Translations under genes and position numbers: made by a program
NCBI GenBank assembly: GCA_020634935.1
Contig: JACKAT010000076.1
Location: 1 to 18,796 of the forward strand
Source of the DNA: Anaerolineales bacterium
Lineage (GTDB): Bacteria; Chloroflexota; Anaerolineae; 4572-78; J111
DNA: 18,796 bases
Direction: 5' to 3'
Notes under the pieces: generated by a model
Told to the model about the DNA's origin: nothing
Databases searched by the model: none
The model's input: the letters and a program-made list of their open reading frames with translations, nothing else
Shown: positions 1 through 7,854 of the stretch, piece by piece
How positions within the stretch are numbered: position 1 is the stretch's first letter
Layout of the letters: every line of letters begins with the position of its first letter

Positions 1-342
1 GACCACATCTATCCGCGCAGCATGTTTACTCCACGAGAGTTAGGCAAACATGGCATCCCCGAAGATCAATGGGAGCAATATGAGGCCAACGCCAATAGCC
101 TGGCAAACTTACAGTTGTTGCAAGGCTTACCCAATCAGGAAAAATCCGACAAAGAATTTGAAGCTTGGCTGCAATCGACCAATACTACCCGTCCAGAGTT
201 GGATAGTTATTACACGAATCATCTTATTCCCGATGTCGATTTGTCGTTCAGCAACTTCCCCCAATTCATAGCCGAGCGGGAGAAGCTGATTATGCAGCGA
301 TTAGCAGCGCTGTTTGAGGTGCAACTTACCGACTCGGTTTAA
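1..342 (+). CDS. C-terminal end of an HNH (DUF262/GmrSD-like) nuclease, 5'-truncated by the window
   Basis: The frame is open from base 1 to a TAA at 340-342, so only the last 113 codons are present. The segment opens with DHIYPRSMF, which resembles the HNH (DUF1524-type) motif at the end of DUF262/GmrSD-like proteins. The following region, NSLANLQLLQG then NQEKSDKEF, matches the Asn and Lys positions that usually follow. Members of this family act as modification-dependent or otherwise phage-targeting nucleases; that activity is inferred here. The N-terminal DUF262 NTPase half is outside the window, so the family call rests on the HNH end alone. The next gene starts 17 nt downstream on the same strand, so the two are probably co-transcribed. 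Other HNH proteins with a similar end remain possible. Confidence 0.65.
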   Translation, partial: DHIYPRSMFTPRELGKHGIPEDQWEQYEANANSLANLQLLQGLPNQEKSDKEFEAWLQSTNTTRPELDSYYTNHLIPDVDLSFSNFPQFIAEREKLIMQRLAALFEVQLTDSV

Positions 343-359
343 CAAGATAAAATTATCTA

Positions 360-776
360 ATGAACGAAGACGTCTTGTTGTTTTTTTGTATCTTCATAGG
401 TCTTCTCATTTTTGGTGGTGGACTATTTGGTTTTCTTTTTTGGGCAACGTCTAAGGCCCTCAACCCAATTGAGGCGGTGGCCGACAAATTTATGAACGCT
501 CTCAAAGACGAAACCATTGAACAGGCTTACGATACACTACTCACCAAGCGTTTTCGCGATCTAACCAGCCCTGGCGCAATATCGAAGCAACTCCGCTCAC
601 ATGGACGATGGATTGAGCAATGGCGCTGGGGCCGGGTTGAAACAGTTGGAGTTGATGGTTTTCTGAATGGACAGGTGACATTTACCAATGGTGAATCGAA
701 ACAATTACGTCTCGCGCTGTCCCAGATTGATAACAGATGGCTTGTTGATGACATCGACTGGATTGACAAGGGATAG
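360..776 (+). CDS. Small membrane-anchored protein of unknown function
   Basis: This is a 138-residue protein. Residues about 5-29 form one strongly hydrophobic helix rich in Phe, Leu, Ile and Gly. A soluble domain follows, beginning NPIEAVADKFMNAL and ending in a tryptophan-containing tail (NRWLVDDIDWIDKG). The alternation of a helical N-terminus and a late beta-rich region resembles small NTF2-like or DUF4864-like domains carried on a membrane anchor; this is an impression from the pattern, not a firm match. The ATG at 360 is only 17 nt after the preceding stop, with a weak AAGATAA element upstream. The gene lies between a nuclease gene and drmA on the same strand. A role in defence, such as membrane sensing, would be inferred from position only. 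Confidence 0.6.
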   Translation: MNEDVLLFFCIFIGLLIFGGGLFGFLFWATSKALNPIEAVADKFMNALKDETIEQAYDTLLTKRFRDLTSPGAISKQLRSHGRWIEQWRWGRVETVGVDGFLNGQVTFTNGESKQLRLALSQIDNRWLVDDIDWIDKG

Positions 777-790
777 ATAAACATATCCGC

Positions 791-805
791 TGTTTTAATA
801 AAACA
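791..805. promoter_or_regulatory. 15-bp perfect palindrome upstream of drmA (candidate operator)
   Basis: TGTTTTA-A-TAAAACA has two 7-bp arms around a single central A. It ends 31 nt before the drmA ATG at 837, inside the short gap after the membrane-protein gene. Its position and symmetry fit a dimeric repressor site. No regulator gene is visible in the window, so the function is inferred. Confidence 0.35.
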
Positions 806-836
806 ACGCAGCTTGGCCCTACTTTTAGGAGTAACA

Positions 837-3800
837 ATGTCTAATTATTTAGAATCGGGAGTTTCATCACCTTTCCAAATCCGTGACGAATTGGAATCGA
901 TGGTTTTCAAGGACCTGGTTGGTCCAGCCGGTGGGCCGGAAGAGATTGTGGCCGAGCCGACCGTACGGGGTCGCTACATCCTGGGGATTTTAGCGCCCAA
1001 AAGTCAGACGGCCCTACTGACTGAAGAGGAAGACCTGGACGATCAAACCGAGCTGCCGACGGCCGGCACGGAGGCGGATACGCAGGACGGTCGTCCTGAC
1101 CTGGCAACGGCCAAAGCCCCGTCTATGCTGCCCTCTTCCATCGGCCTGACCTTCACCGTGGACGGCGATGCTAGCGAAATCCAAATCACCGCGCGTTGGG
1201 GGCGTTACATTCGGGTTGAAAGCGAAACCGAAGTCACTAAGAGCGGCAATCCGCGTCGGGTTTGGCAGCGCATCCCGGTTGAAGCCACCTCCGCGCCTAT
1301 TCCGCTAGTCGCTGGCAAGTTCGAGACTTGGTCGCCCGATCCCGAAAATGACGAGGTCACAGTACGGGGCCTGATGCGCCACAACGATGGCTATTGGACC
1401 ATCACCATCTATCTGACCAACGAGCAAACCGAACCTAAGCAGAACAAAGACAGCGGCTGGGTCTTCCAACCGGAACTCGTTATTGAAGCGCCTGACCAGG
1501 CCCCCATTTTTCTCAAACGGGCCCAGCAGCGTGACCCGGCCAAAATTTCGCTGGAAGAGCAGGCCATGCAAATGGTCTACCGCCACCAGATCGAATTTGC
1601 CGTGGGTCACGGCGTGGCTGTACATGCCGACCTGCCGGCGGGCATTCAAGATCGAGCCGTGCGCCTGTCCACCCGGGTGATGCCGGACTACGAAGTGCCC
1701 AAGACCACACCGCCCACTCCGGTCGATATTCCTGAACTGGCTAACGTGGCGCTGGATATGAAGACCCTGTCAGAAACAGCGGATGCCGATTTTACCCCGG
1801 CCATCGGCTCACTGGTGACGGCCTACGACCAGTGGATTGAGACCCAGGCCGATCGAGCGGCCAATCTCGCCGACGATCTCACGCCCTACCACCAACCGGC
1901 TCAAGATGCCGTCGAAAAGGCTCGAAAGTCGTTAGAGCGCATCAAGTCCGGCTTGGACTTGCTTGGCTCAGATCCACAGGCGGCTGAAGCCTTCCGCTTT
2001 GCCAACCGGGCCATGTGGCAGCAGCGTATCCACACCCTCTATGCCCAGCAGCAGCGGCAAGGCCAGTCGGTCACGCTTAACCAGGTTGACTCGCCCCAAA
2101 ACCGGCGCTGGTATCCCTTTCAGTTAGCCTTTATCTTGCTCAACTTGCCCAGCGTCACCGACATTCATCACCAAGATCGCAGCGACCCTACCCAGGCCAT
2201 CGCCGACTTACTTTGGTTTCCCACCGGCGGCGGCAAAACCGAAGCCTACCTGGGGTTGACGGCCTATACCCTGGGGCTGCGCCGTCTTCAAGGCGTTGTT
2301 GATGGGTATTCCGGTCATGCCGGTGTCGCCGTTCTGATGCGCTACACCCTCCGCCTGCTGACTTTGCAACAGTTCCAGCGGGCCACCGCCCTTATCTGCG
2401 CCTGCGAGTCGATCCGGCGGAAAGCGCAGGCTCGGGGTGACGCCCGATGGGGAGCAGAGCCGTTTCGCATAGGTCTATGGGTCGGCGCTCGCAGCACCCC
2501 CAACCGCACTGACGATAGTGCCGAAGCGATTAAGCGCGATCGGGGCCAATATCAGGGTGGGTTCGGCGGCGGCGGCACGCCCTATCAGCTTACCTCTTGT
2601 CCCTGGTGCGGCAGCGATATCGGTCAGGGCCGTGATTTGGTGGTCGAAACCTACAGCCGAGGTCGCGGCCGAACCCTGATGTACTGCGGCGATCCGCTGG
2701 GCCGTTGTCTCTTCAGTCGCAAGAAATCGCCGGATGAAGGGCTGCCCGCCGTGGTGGTCGATGAGGAGATCTATCGCCGATTACCGACTCTGCTCATTGC
2801 CACCGTCGATAAATTCGCTCAGATGCCCTGGAAGGGTGAAACACAGATGCTCTTTGGCCGGGTTAACGGCTACTGTGAGCGGCACGGCTACCGCTCTCCG
2901 GAAATCGAAGATACCGATAGTCACCGGGCGATCGGTGCCAAGCTCCCCAAAGCGGTTACCAAGCCGGTAGGCCCGCTGCGGCCACCGGATTTAATTATTC
3001 AAGACGAGCTTCATCTGATCAGCGGCCCTCTCGGCACCTTGGTCGGCCTGTATGAAAGCGCCATCGATTATCTCTGCTCCTGGGAGGCCCATGGGCAGCG
3101 GGTCCGGCCCAAAGTTATTGCCTCCACAGCCACCATTCGCCGGGCCGATTCACAGGTCAATCATCTCTACCTGCGCCAGGTCAATGTTTTCCCGCCGGCC
3201 GGCCTGGATATCGAAGACAACTTCTTTTCTCGCCAGCGTCCACCGGGTGAAGAGAACCCTGGTCGGCGCTATGTGGGCATTTGTGCGCCCGGCACCCGGC
3301 TTAAGACGGTCTTGATTCGGGTCTACGTGGCCTATATGGCCGCAGCTCAGCAGCTTTATGAAAAATACGGCGGCCGATTAGTTGACCCCTATCTGACCAC
3401 CGTCGGCTACTTCAATTCCATCCGTGAGTTGGGCGGCATGCGCCGGGCTGTGGACGATGCCGTTCGCACCCGTTTGCGGAAAGCGGACGAGCGAGGGCTA
3501 GCCAAACGTTTTATCGAACATTACAATGTCGAGGAATTGACCTCCCGCAAAGGGGCCAGTGATATCCCCCTCATTTTGGATCAACTGGAGATTCCCTTTC
3601 CACCCCAGGCCGGGCAAAAGGTGAAAGACAAAAAACACCCGCTTCACGTCCTACTGGCCACTAACATGATTTCTGTCGGCGTTGACGTCAGTCGCCTGGG
3701 TTTAATGGTCGTGGCCGGTCAGCCCAAAACGACGGCCGAGTACATCCAGGCCACCAGCCGGGTTGGGCGTCGCTATCCGGGGTTGGTCTGCGTGGTCTAC

Positions 3801-4196
3801 AATTGGACCCGGCCTCGCGACCTGAGTCACTACGAGCGGTTTGAACATTACCACGCTACGTTCTACCAGAATGTCGAGCCGCTGTCGGTCACGCCCTTCT
3901 CGCCTCGGGCTCGCAATCGCGGTTTGACCGGCGTGCTGGTCGCCCACATTCGGCTGGCCGGGGAAGAATTCAATGACAATTTGGGCGCCGGCCGTATCAC
4001 CAACAACCACCCGTTGGTGCAGGCTGCCCTGAACGACATCAGTTGGCGGGCCGGAATGATCGAAGGCCAAGCCGATGTGGAAACCGAGGTCAAAAAGGAG
4101 CTGGAAGACCGGCTCGACCAATGGCTGGCTCAGGCCCAACGGCCCGCACCTGCAATCAGTCACTCTGCCCGAAACAGCGAGGACTCCGATGAGTGA
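837..4196 (+). CDS. drmA: DISARM helicase DrmA
   Basis: This 1119-residue SF2 helicase is the core motor of the DISARM anti-phage system, in which DrmA and DrmB act together on incoming DNA. A long N-terminal region (FKDLVGPAGGPEE near the start) precedes the helicase motifs: Walker A FPTGGGKTE at about 461-469, DExH box QDELHLI with D723-E724-L-H726, motif III STAT at about 763-766, and motif VI QATSRVGRR at about 971-979. A zinc-ribbon-like insertion carries C588, C591, C617 and C624. The ATG at 837 is preferred because AGGAG lies at 827-831. An in-frame TTG at 813 would lie upstream of that Shine-Dalgarno. The stop overlaps drmB by 8 nt, implying translational coupling. The family call is firm from the motifs and the drmB-drmC context. 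Confidence 0.9.
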   Translation: MSNYLESGVSSPFQIRDELESMVFKDLVGPAGGPEEIVAEPTVRGRYILGILAPKSQTALLTEEEDLDDQTELPTAGTEADTQDGRPDLATAKAPSMLPSSIGLTFTVDGDASEIQITARWGRYIRVESETEVTKSGNPRRVWQRIPVEATSAPIPLVAGKFETWSPDPENDEVTVRGLMRHNDGYWTITIYLTNEQTEPKQNKDSGWVFQPELVIEAPDQAPIFLKRAQQRDPAKISLEEQAMQMVYRHQIEFAVGHGVAVHADLPAGIQDRAVRLSTRVMPDYEVPKTTPPTPVDIPELANVALDMKTLSETADADFTPAIGSLVTAYDQWIETQADRAANLADDLTPYHQPAQDAVEKARKSLERIKSGLDLLGSDPQAAEAFRFANRAMWQQRIHTLYAQQQRQGQSVTLNQVDSPQNRRWYPFQLAFILLNLPSVTDIHHQDRSDPTQAIADLLWFPTGGGKTEAYLGLTAYTLGLRRLQGVVDGYSGHAGVAVLMRYTLRLLTLQQFQRATALICACESIRRKAQARGDARWGAEPFRIGLWVGARSTPNRTDDSAEAIKRDRGQYQGGFGGGGTPYQLTSCPWCGSDIGQGRDLVVETYSRGRGRTLMYCGDPLGRCLFSRKKSPDEGLPAVVVDEEIYRRLPTLLIATVDKFAQMPWKGETQMLFGRVNGYCERHGYRSPEIEDTDSHRAIGAKLPKAVTKPVGPLRPPDLIIQDELHLISGPLGTLVGLYESAIDYLCSWEAHGQRVRPKVIASTATIRRADSQVNHLYLRQVNVFPPAGLDIEDNFFSRQRPPGEENPGRRYVGICAPGTRLKTVLIRVYVAYMAAAQQLYEKYGGRLVDPYLTTVGYFNSIRELGGMRRAVDDAVRTRLRKADERGLAKRFIEHYNVEELTSRKGASDIPLILDQLEIPFPPQAGQKVKDKKHPLHVLLATNMISVGVDVSRLGLMVVAGQPKTTAEYIQATSRVGRRYPGLVCVVYNWTRPRDLSHYERFEHYHATFYQNVEPLSVTPFSPRARNRGLTGVLVAHIRLAGEEFNDNLGAGRITNNHPLVQAALNDISWRAGMIEGQADVETEVKKELEDRLDQWLAQAQRPAPAISHSARNSEDSDE

Positions 4197-6054
4197 GAAA
4201 AGAAAAGTAGGCGAAATTCGCGCCAGCCAATTATTGTTTACGTACGGCATCGGAGCCATTGTCGATTTGCCGGAATTGTCGGCCATTGTTATGGGGCTGG
4301 AAGATTGGCCCAACCAGCCGGACGTATCACCGGAAATTGTCGAAGAGCGGTTGCTGGCAGCCATTCGGAGTAAAATCGGCCCTCAGGTAGCCAAGTTTCG
4401 AGCGCCGCCCGCGGTAGCTGACGGCGGCTCGCCCATGAATCCCTTTGCCGAGGTGAGCCTGACCGGTGTTCCCGTGGCCACATTTCCGCGTTGGATGGTC
4501 TGCCCCTCCTGCCGGCTGCTGGCTCCGCTGGAAGCCGGATTGTTTGTTCTGAAGAAAGACCGGTACCGATCCGACCGGGCTTACTACATCCATGAAAATT
4601 GTAACAAGGCCACGAAGCCCACTGTCGTTCCGGCCCGTTTTTTAGTAGCCTGTGAAAAAGGTCATCTCGATGATTTCCCCTGGATACAATTTGTTCACCA
4701 CAACGAAGATGCCTGTACTGCTCCTTTATTACGCTTATTTGAGCAAGGACCATCGGGTGAGGCGCGTGACCTGACCGTGAAGTGTGAAGGTTGCGACAAG
4801 CAGCGCCGCCTGGCCGAAGCTTTTGGCCGCAAAAATCGGGAGAAGATGCCTCTCTGCCACGGCCGGCGGCCTCATCTACGTGATTACGAAGATGACGGCT
4901 GTGAAAAACACATGCGCCCCTTTGTCCTCGGTGCGTCGAATGCCTGGTTTCCCGTCGTCTATGCCAGCATTGCCATTCCCTCAGCCACGGCCAAGATTGA
5001 TCAGTTGGTGGAGGGCCACTGGGCCACGCTTCAAGCCGTGACCAGTCCAGATGTGCTAGCCGCCTTTCGTGCTATTGGCCAGTTAGGCCCCCTTGGCACC
5101 TATGCCGATGATGAAATCTGGCAGGCTATTGAGCGCAAACGCCAACCTACCGAGGATGAAGAGATCGACAATGTGACCGATCTTAAAGCCCCGGAATGGC
5201 AAGTGCTGACCAATATTGATCCGGCTCTAAACTCACGAGACTTTCGTCTGACTCCCGTTTCATCGCCGCCCAGTTATGCTCATATTATTTCCAACGTGGT
5301 TCTGGTCGAGCGTATGCGCGAGGTCCGTGTTATCACCGGTTTCACGCGTCTCGACTCGCCCGGCGAACTGACCGAACCGGGGGCCGACGATGAAATTAAG
5401 ACTATTGCGCCTCTCAGTCGAAAATCTCCCCGCTGGCTGCCTGCGGTCGAGGTTCGGGGCGAAGGCATCTTCATCCGGTTTGATGAGCACAAAATTCGAG
5501 AGTGGCTCACTCTGGATGCCGTCAAAAAACGCAATGACGCCTTTTTCGACTCACACATTCGCTGGCGCAAAGCCCGTTTTATCGACAATCCGGAAGACCA
5601 CTACCCCACAATGCGTTACGTGCTGCTGCATACCTTTTCCCATGCCCTCATGCGTCAATTGGCAATGGAAGCAGGTTACAGTTCGGCCAGCATTCGCGAG
5701 CGTATTTATTCTCGCAACCCCGGTGACCCAAATGGACCCATGGCCGGAATTTTGATATACACCGCCGCCCCCGACAGTGAAGGGACGCTGGGTGGTCTGG
5801 TCAAACTGGGTGAGCCAAGTGAGTTGGAACGACACATCTCCGCTGCCCTCGATGCGGCCGGCCTCTGCGCCTCCGACCCAACCTGCGCCGAGCATGAGCC
5901 TAGCGTGAGTGGCATCTCCCTGCACGCAGCAGCCTGTCACGCTTGCCTCTTTGTCTCGGAAACGTCCTGTGAGCGAGGCAATCGTTATCTTGATCGCTCA
6001 GTGTTGGTGCCCACCTTTGCCTATGATGATTTAGCTTTCTTTGATTCGGTGTAA
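4189..6054 (+). CDS. drmB: DISARM protein DrmB (DUF1998)
   Basis: This 621-residue protein is the DUF1998 partner of DrmA in DISARM. The N-terminus (MSEKRKVGEIRASQLL then TYGIGAIVDLP) is typical of the family. Cysteine-rich segments suggest bound zinc: C105-x2-C108, C138, and C155 within ACEKGHLDDFPW, then a KCEGC motif. The DUF1998 core includes LHTFSHAL (about 480-487). A C-terminal cluster has CHAC at 583-586 and C594 in SCERGNRYLDR. The start is the ATG at 4189, which overlaps the drmA stop as ATGAGTGA. A longer in-frame reading from 4075 would lie within drmA and has no separate signal. Base composition matches drmA. In the known system DrmB binds DrmA and stimulates its activity; no independent catalytic site is evident here. 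Confidence 0.9.
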   Translation: MSEKRKVGEIRASQLLFTYGIGAIVDLPELSAIVMGLEDWPNQPDVSPEIVEERLLAAIRSKIGPQVAKFRAPPAVADGGSPMNPFAEVSLTGVPVATFPRWMVCPSCRLLAPLEAGLFVLKKDRYRSDRAYYIHENCNKATKPTVVPARFLVACEKGHLDDFPWIQFVHHNEDACTAPLLRLFEQGPSGEARDLTVKCEGCDKQRRLAEAFGRKNREKMPLCHGRRPHLRDYEDDGCEKHMRPFVLGASNAWFPVVYASIAIPSATAKIDQLVEGHWATLQAVTSPDVLAAFRAIGQLGPLGTYADDEIWQAIERKRQPTEDEEIDNVTDLKAPEWQVLTNIDPALNSRDFRLTPVSSPPSYAHIISNVVLVERMREVRVITGFTRLDSPGELTEPGADDEIKTIAPLSRKSPRWLPAVEVRGEGIFIRFDEHKIREWLTLDAVKKRNDAFFDSHIRWRKARFIDNPEDHYPTMRYVLLHTFSHALMRQLAMEAGYSSASIRERIYSRNPGDPNGPMAGILIYTAAPDSEGTLGGLVKLGEPSELERHISAALDAAGLCASDPTCAEHEPSVSGISLHAAACHACLFVSETSCERGNRYLDRSVLVPTFAYDDLAFFDSV

Positions 6055-6089
6055 TACAGTTTCAACGTAGATACTATAGTGCTCCTAAA

Positions 6090-6104
6090 ATTACTGACAG
6101 TAAT
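6090..6104. promoter_or_regulatory. 15-bp perfect palindrome upstream of the inserted nuclease gene (candidate operator)
   Basis: ATTACTG-A-CAGTAAT has 7-bp arms around a central A. It lies in the 85-nt gap after drmB and ends 35 nt before the ATG at 6140. The layout matches the palindrome upstream of drmA although the arm sequence differs. An operator or a small RNA hairpin are both possible. Confidence 0.35.
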
Positions 6105-6139
6105 CCCAAAAACTTAACCAGTATCGATAAGGAGTTAAA

Positions 6140-6859
6140 ATGGATTGGACGACATTAAGAAGTGTAGGAACGATTGGTGTTGAAACGACGCCGTCACAGA
6201 AAAGCCTTCAACCTGCTACAGATTTTCTATATGAGGTTGCTCAAACATTTGCCCAAGCGTCGGCTAACTTCTTTGATGAAATTCAAAGGATGCCATTCAT
6301 TTACCGTGAACGTCAGGTGCAGGCCGAGCTTCTTCCGGCTATTCACCACGTTGCCGATGTGGTTTTTGTAGAGCATCCAATCAATCGAGATCATGACGGG
6401 AAATTAGGCGGTGGCCGTTTGGATTATGTGGTTCGCTATCAAAAAAAGTTCGTCTTTTTCATTGAACTGAAATTTGGTTGGGTGGCTGTCAATTCGGATC
6501 TGTTGCGGAAAGAAGTAAAGGATGCTTGGGGAGAAGCACACCATCAAGTAGAAGCGATTTCGGTTTCAGATTTGGAAGATTTAAGAGAACCTTTGGGGGC
6601 AAGCAAGCGAAGATCTATCAAGATGAAATTGTTGGTAGCACCTTGTTATCAGGCTTCAAAGGATGCCTTGAAATTGCAACCCTACGATCGTACAATTGTG
6701 CCAAAGATTAATCAGCGCTTTACCGTTTTAGACCCCAAACCTAATTTAAATGTTGTTTGGGCGTTGCACGAGCGTTTACAAGTATGTCACGAATATGACA
6801 AAGACCGAAAAGAGATCTATCCATGTGTGGCATTTGTAGCAGGCACAGAAACATTATAA
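6140..6859 (+). CDS. Putative PD-(D/E)XK nuclease inserted between drmB and drmC
   Basis: This 239-residue protein is not recognised as a named DISARM component. Its central region carries a convincing restriction-like nuclease core: E63 (RERQVQAELLP), then D95 in GGGRLDYVVRY, then a hydrophobic strand FVFFIELKFGW giving E109-x-K111, with a Gln in HHQV (about 136) downstream. The order Glu, Asp, Glu-x-Lys is the classic metal-binding and catalytic layout. The start at ATG 6140 has AAGGAG at 6129-6134. It sits 85 nt after drmB and 32 nt before drmC, all on the same strand. Its base composition looks clearly lower in GC (about 45% in sampled lines) than drmA or drmB, suggesting later acquisition. 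The inferred role is DNA cleavage as an effector of, or addition to, DISARM. Confidence 0.7.
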   Translation: MDWTTLRSVGTIGVETTPSQKSLQPATDFLYEVAQTFAQASANFFDEIQRMPFIYRERQVQAELLPAIHHVADVVFVEHPINRDHDGKLGGGRLDYVVRYQKKFVFFIELKFGWVAVNSDLLRKEVKDAWGEAHHQVEAISVSDLEDLREPLGASKRRSIKMKLLVAPCYQASKDALKLQPYDRTIVPKINQRFTVLDPKPNLNVVWALHERLQVCHEYDKDRKEIYPCVAFVAGTETL

Positions 6860-6891
6860 CGGTTCCGATGAGGGTAGACTAGCAAACTGAT

Positions 6892-7695
6892 ATGAGCCCC
6901 AAAGATTTACTTAACCAAATCAGCGCTATAGCTAATGAAGTACCCCTTCATCTGATCAAGTTGCTTGCTGCCAACGTTGAAGGGATGACGGTGGATAATT
7001 GGTTCTATGCCCGCAACCAGGTTGTGCAATCCATGCCGCAGCCCAACTTGAGAGTGCAGGTTGGTCAACTGCTCGACACCTGGCATCGAGAAAATCCTAC
7101 ACTCACGCCCCAAAGCCTAGCGTTGGCGCTTCTAGCCGCAGCCCAGATCGCCGACCAGCGCCGTCGTTCGCAGTCAACGTCGTTGGTTTGGACCGGCCCC
7201 ACCAGCCAGGGTCCAGCCCTCCGTCGCACCGATCAGGCTCTATTACAAGTCATTAATACGGCCCGGCAGTACCTACTGGTGGTCAGCTTCGCCGTTTACA
7301 AAATCGCCAATATTCGAACGGCCCTGGTCAAGGCTGCTGAACGCGGAGTCACCATCAAAATCTGCGTCGAAGCGCCGGAACCAAGCGAAGGCAAAATGAC
7401 CTACGACACCATCAAAGCTCTGGGCAAGTCGATCTCCAAACACGCTACCGTCTACATCTGGCCAAAAGACAAACGCCCCCAAACAGACGACGGCAAATAT
7501 GGCTCGTTCCACGTTAAATGTGCCGTGGCCGATGAGGAATTACTCTTCATTTCTAGCGCCAATCTAACTGAATATGCGTTAACCTTGAACATGGAGCTCG
7601 GTGTATTAATCAAAGGTGGACCACAACCCAGGAATGTTACAGCCCATTTTAGTCGTTTGATGGAGGATGGAGTGCTGGTGCCGGTTGAGGAGTAA
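6892..7695 (+). CDS. drmC: DISARM protein DrmC, phospholipase-D-fold
   Basis: This 267-residue protein has one PLD-type HKD motif, H207-x-K209-x4-D214 (FHVKCAVADEE), followed by SSANLTEYAL, the usual asparagine-containing strand after the motif. The N-terminal third is helical and has no recognised domain. The PLD half begins at about residue 100 (LVWTGPTSQGPALRRTDQAL). With a single HKD motif the enzyme would act as a dimer, as PLD-family nucleases of this type do. In DISARM the PLD protein is a core gene by conservation. The ATG at 6892 is the first start after an in-frame TAG at 6880; no good Shine-Dalgarno is seen. It follows the nuclease gene by 32 nt, suggesting the same transcript. The assignment rests on the motif plus the drmA-drmB context. 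Confidence 0.85.
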   Translation: MSPKDLLNQISAIANEVPLHLIKLLAANVEGMTVDNWFYARNQVVQSMPQPNLRVQVGQLLDTWHRENPTLTPQSLALALLAAAQIADQRRRSQSTSLVWTGPTSQGPALRRTDQALLQVINTARQYLLVVSFAVYKIANIRTALVKAAERGVTIKICVEAPEPSEGKMTYDTIKALGKSISKHATVYIWPKDKRPQTDDGKYGSFHVKCAVADEELLFISSANLTEYALTLNMELGVLIKGGPQPRNVTAHFSRLMEDGVLVPVEE

Positions 7696-7787
7696 TATTG
7701 TGTTTGTTGACCTATCTTTTTTTACGTTGCAAAGAAATAAATATAAAAACGAACGTTATTTTCTCACGATAAGATATATAAAAAGGA

Positions 7788-7822
7788 TTGACTTATATAG
7801 TGAAAATAGTGTAAAAATAGTA
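7788..7822 (+). promoter_or_regulatory. Possible promoter with spaced ATAGTR repeats upstream of the recombinase gene
   Basis: The 159-nt AT-rich gap after drmC contains TTGACT at 7788-7793 with a weak TAAAAA 18 nt downstream. ATAGTG/ATAGTG/ATAGTA occur at 7797, 7806 and 7817, that is, 9 and 11 nt apart. The -10 is poor, so this is a tentative promoter or binding-site cluster. Confidence 0.3.
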
Positions 7823-7854
7823 GAAAAGAGACCTTTTTATATAAGTGGGGAATT

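Noticed and set aside
763..789. TTGACA at 763-768 as a drmA promoter -35
   Set aside because: No acceptable -10 lies 16-18 nt downstream, and the box is inside the end of the preceding coding sequence.
813..836. In-frame TTG start for DrmA at 813
   Set aside because: The AGGAG at 827-831 lies downstream of it and serves the ATG at 837.
4075..4188. Longer DrmB N-terminus starting at 4075
   Set aside because: It lies wholly inside drmA. The family-like N-terminus begins at the ATG at 4189, which overlaps the drmA stop.
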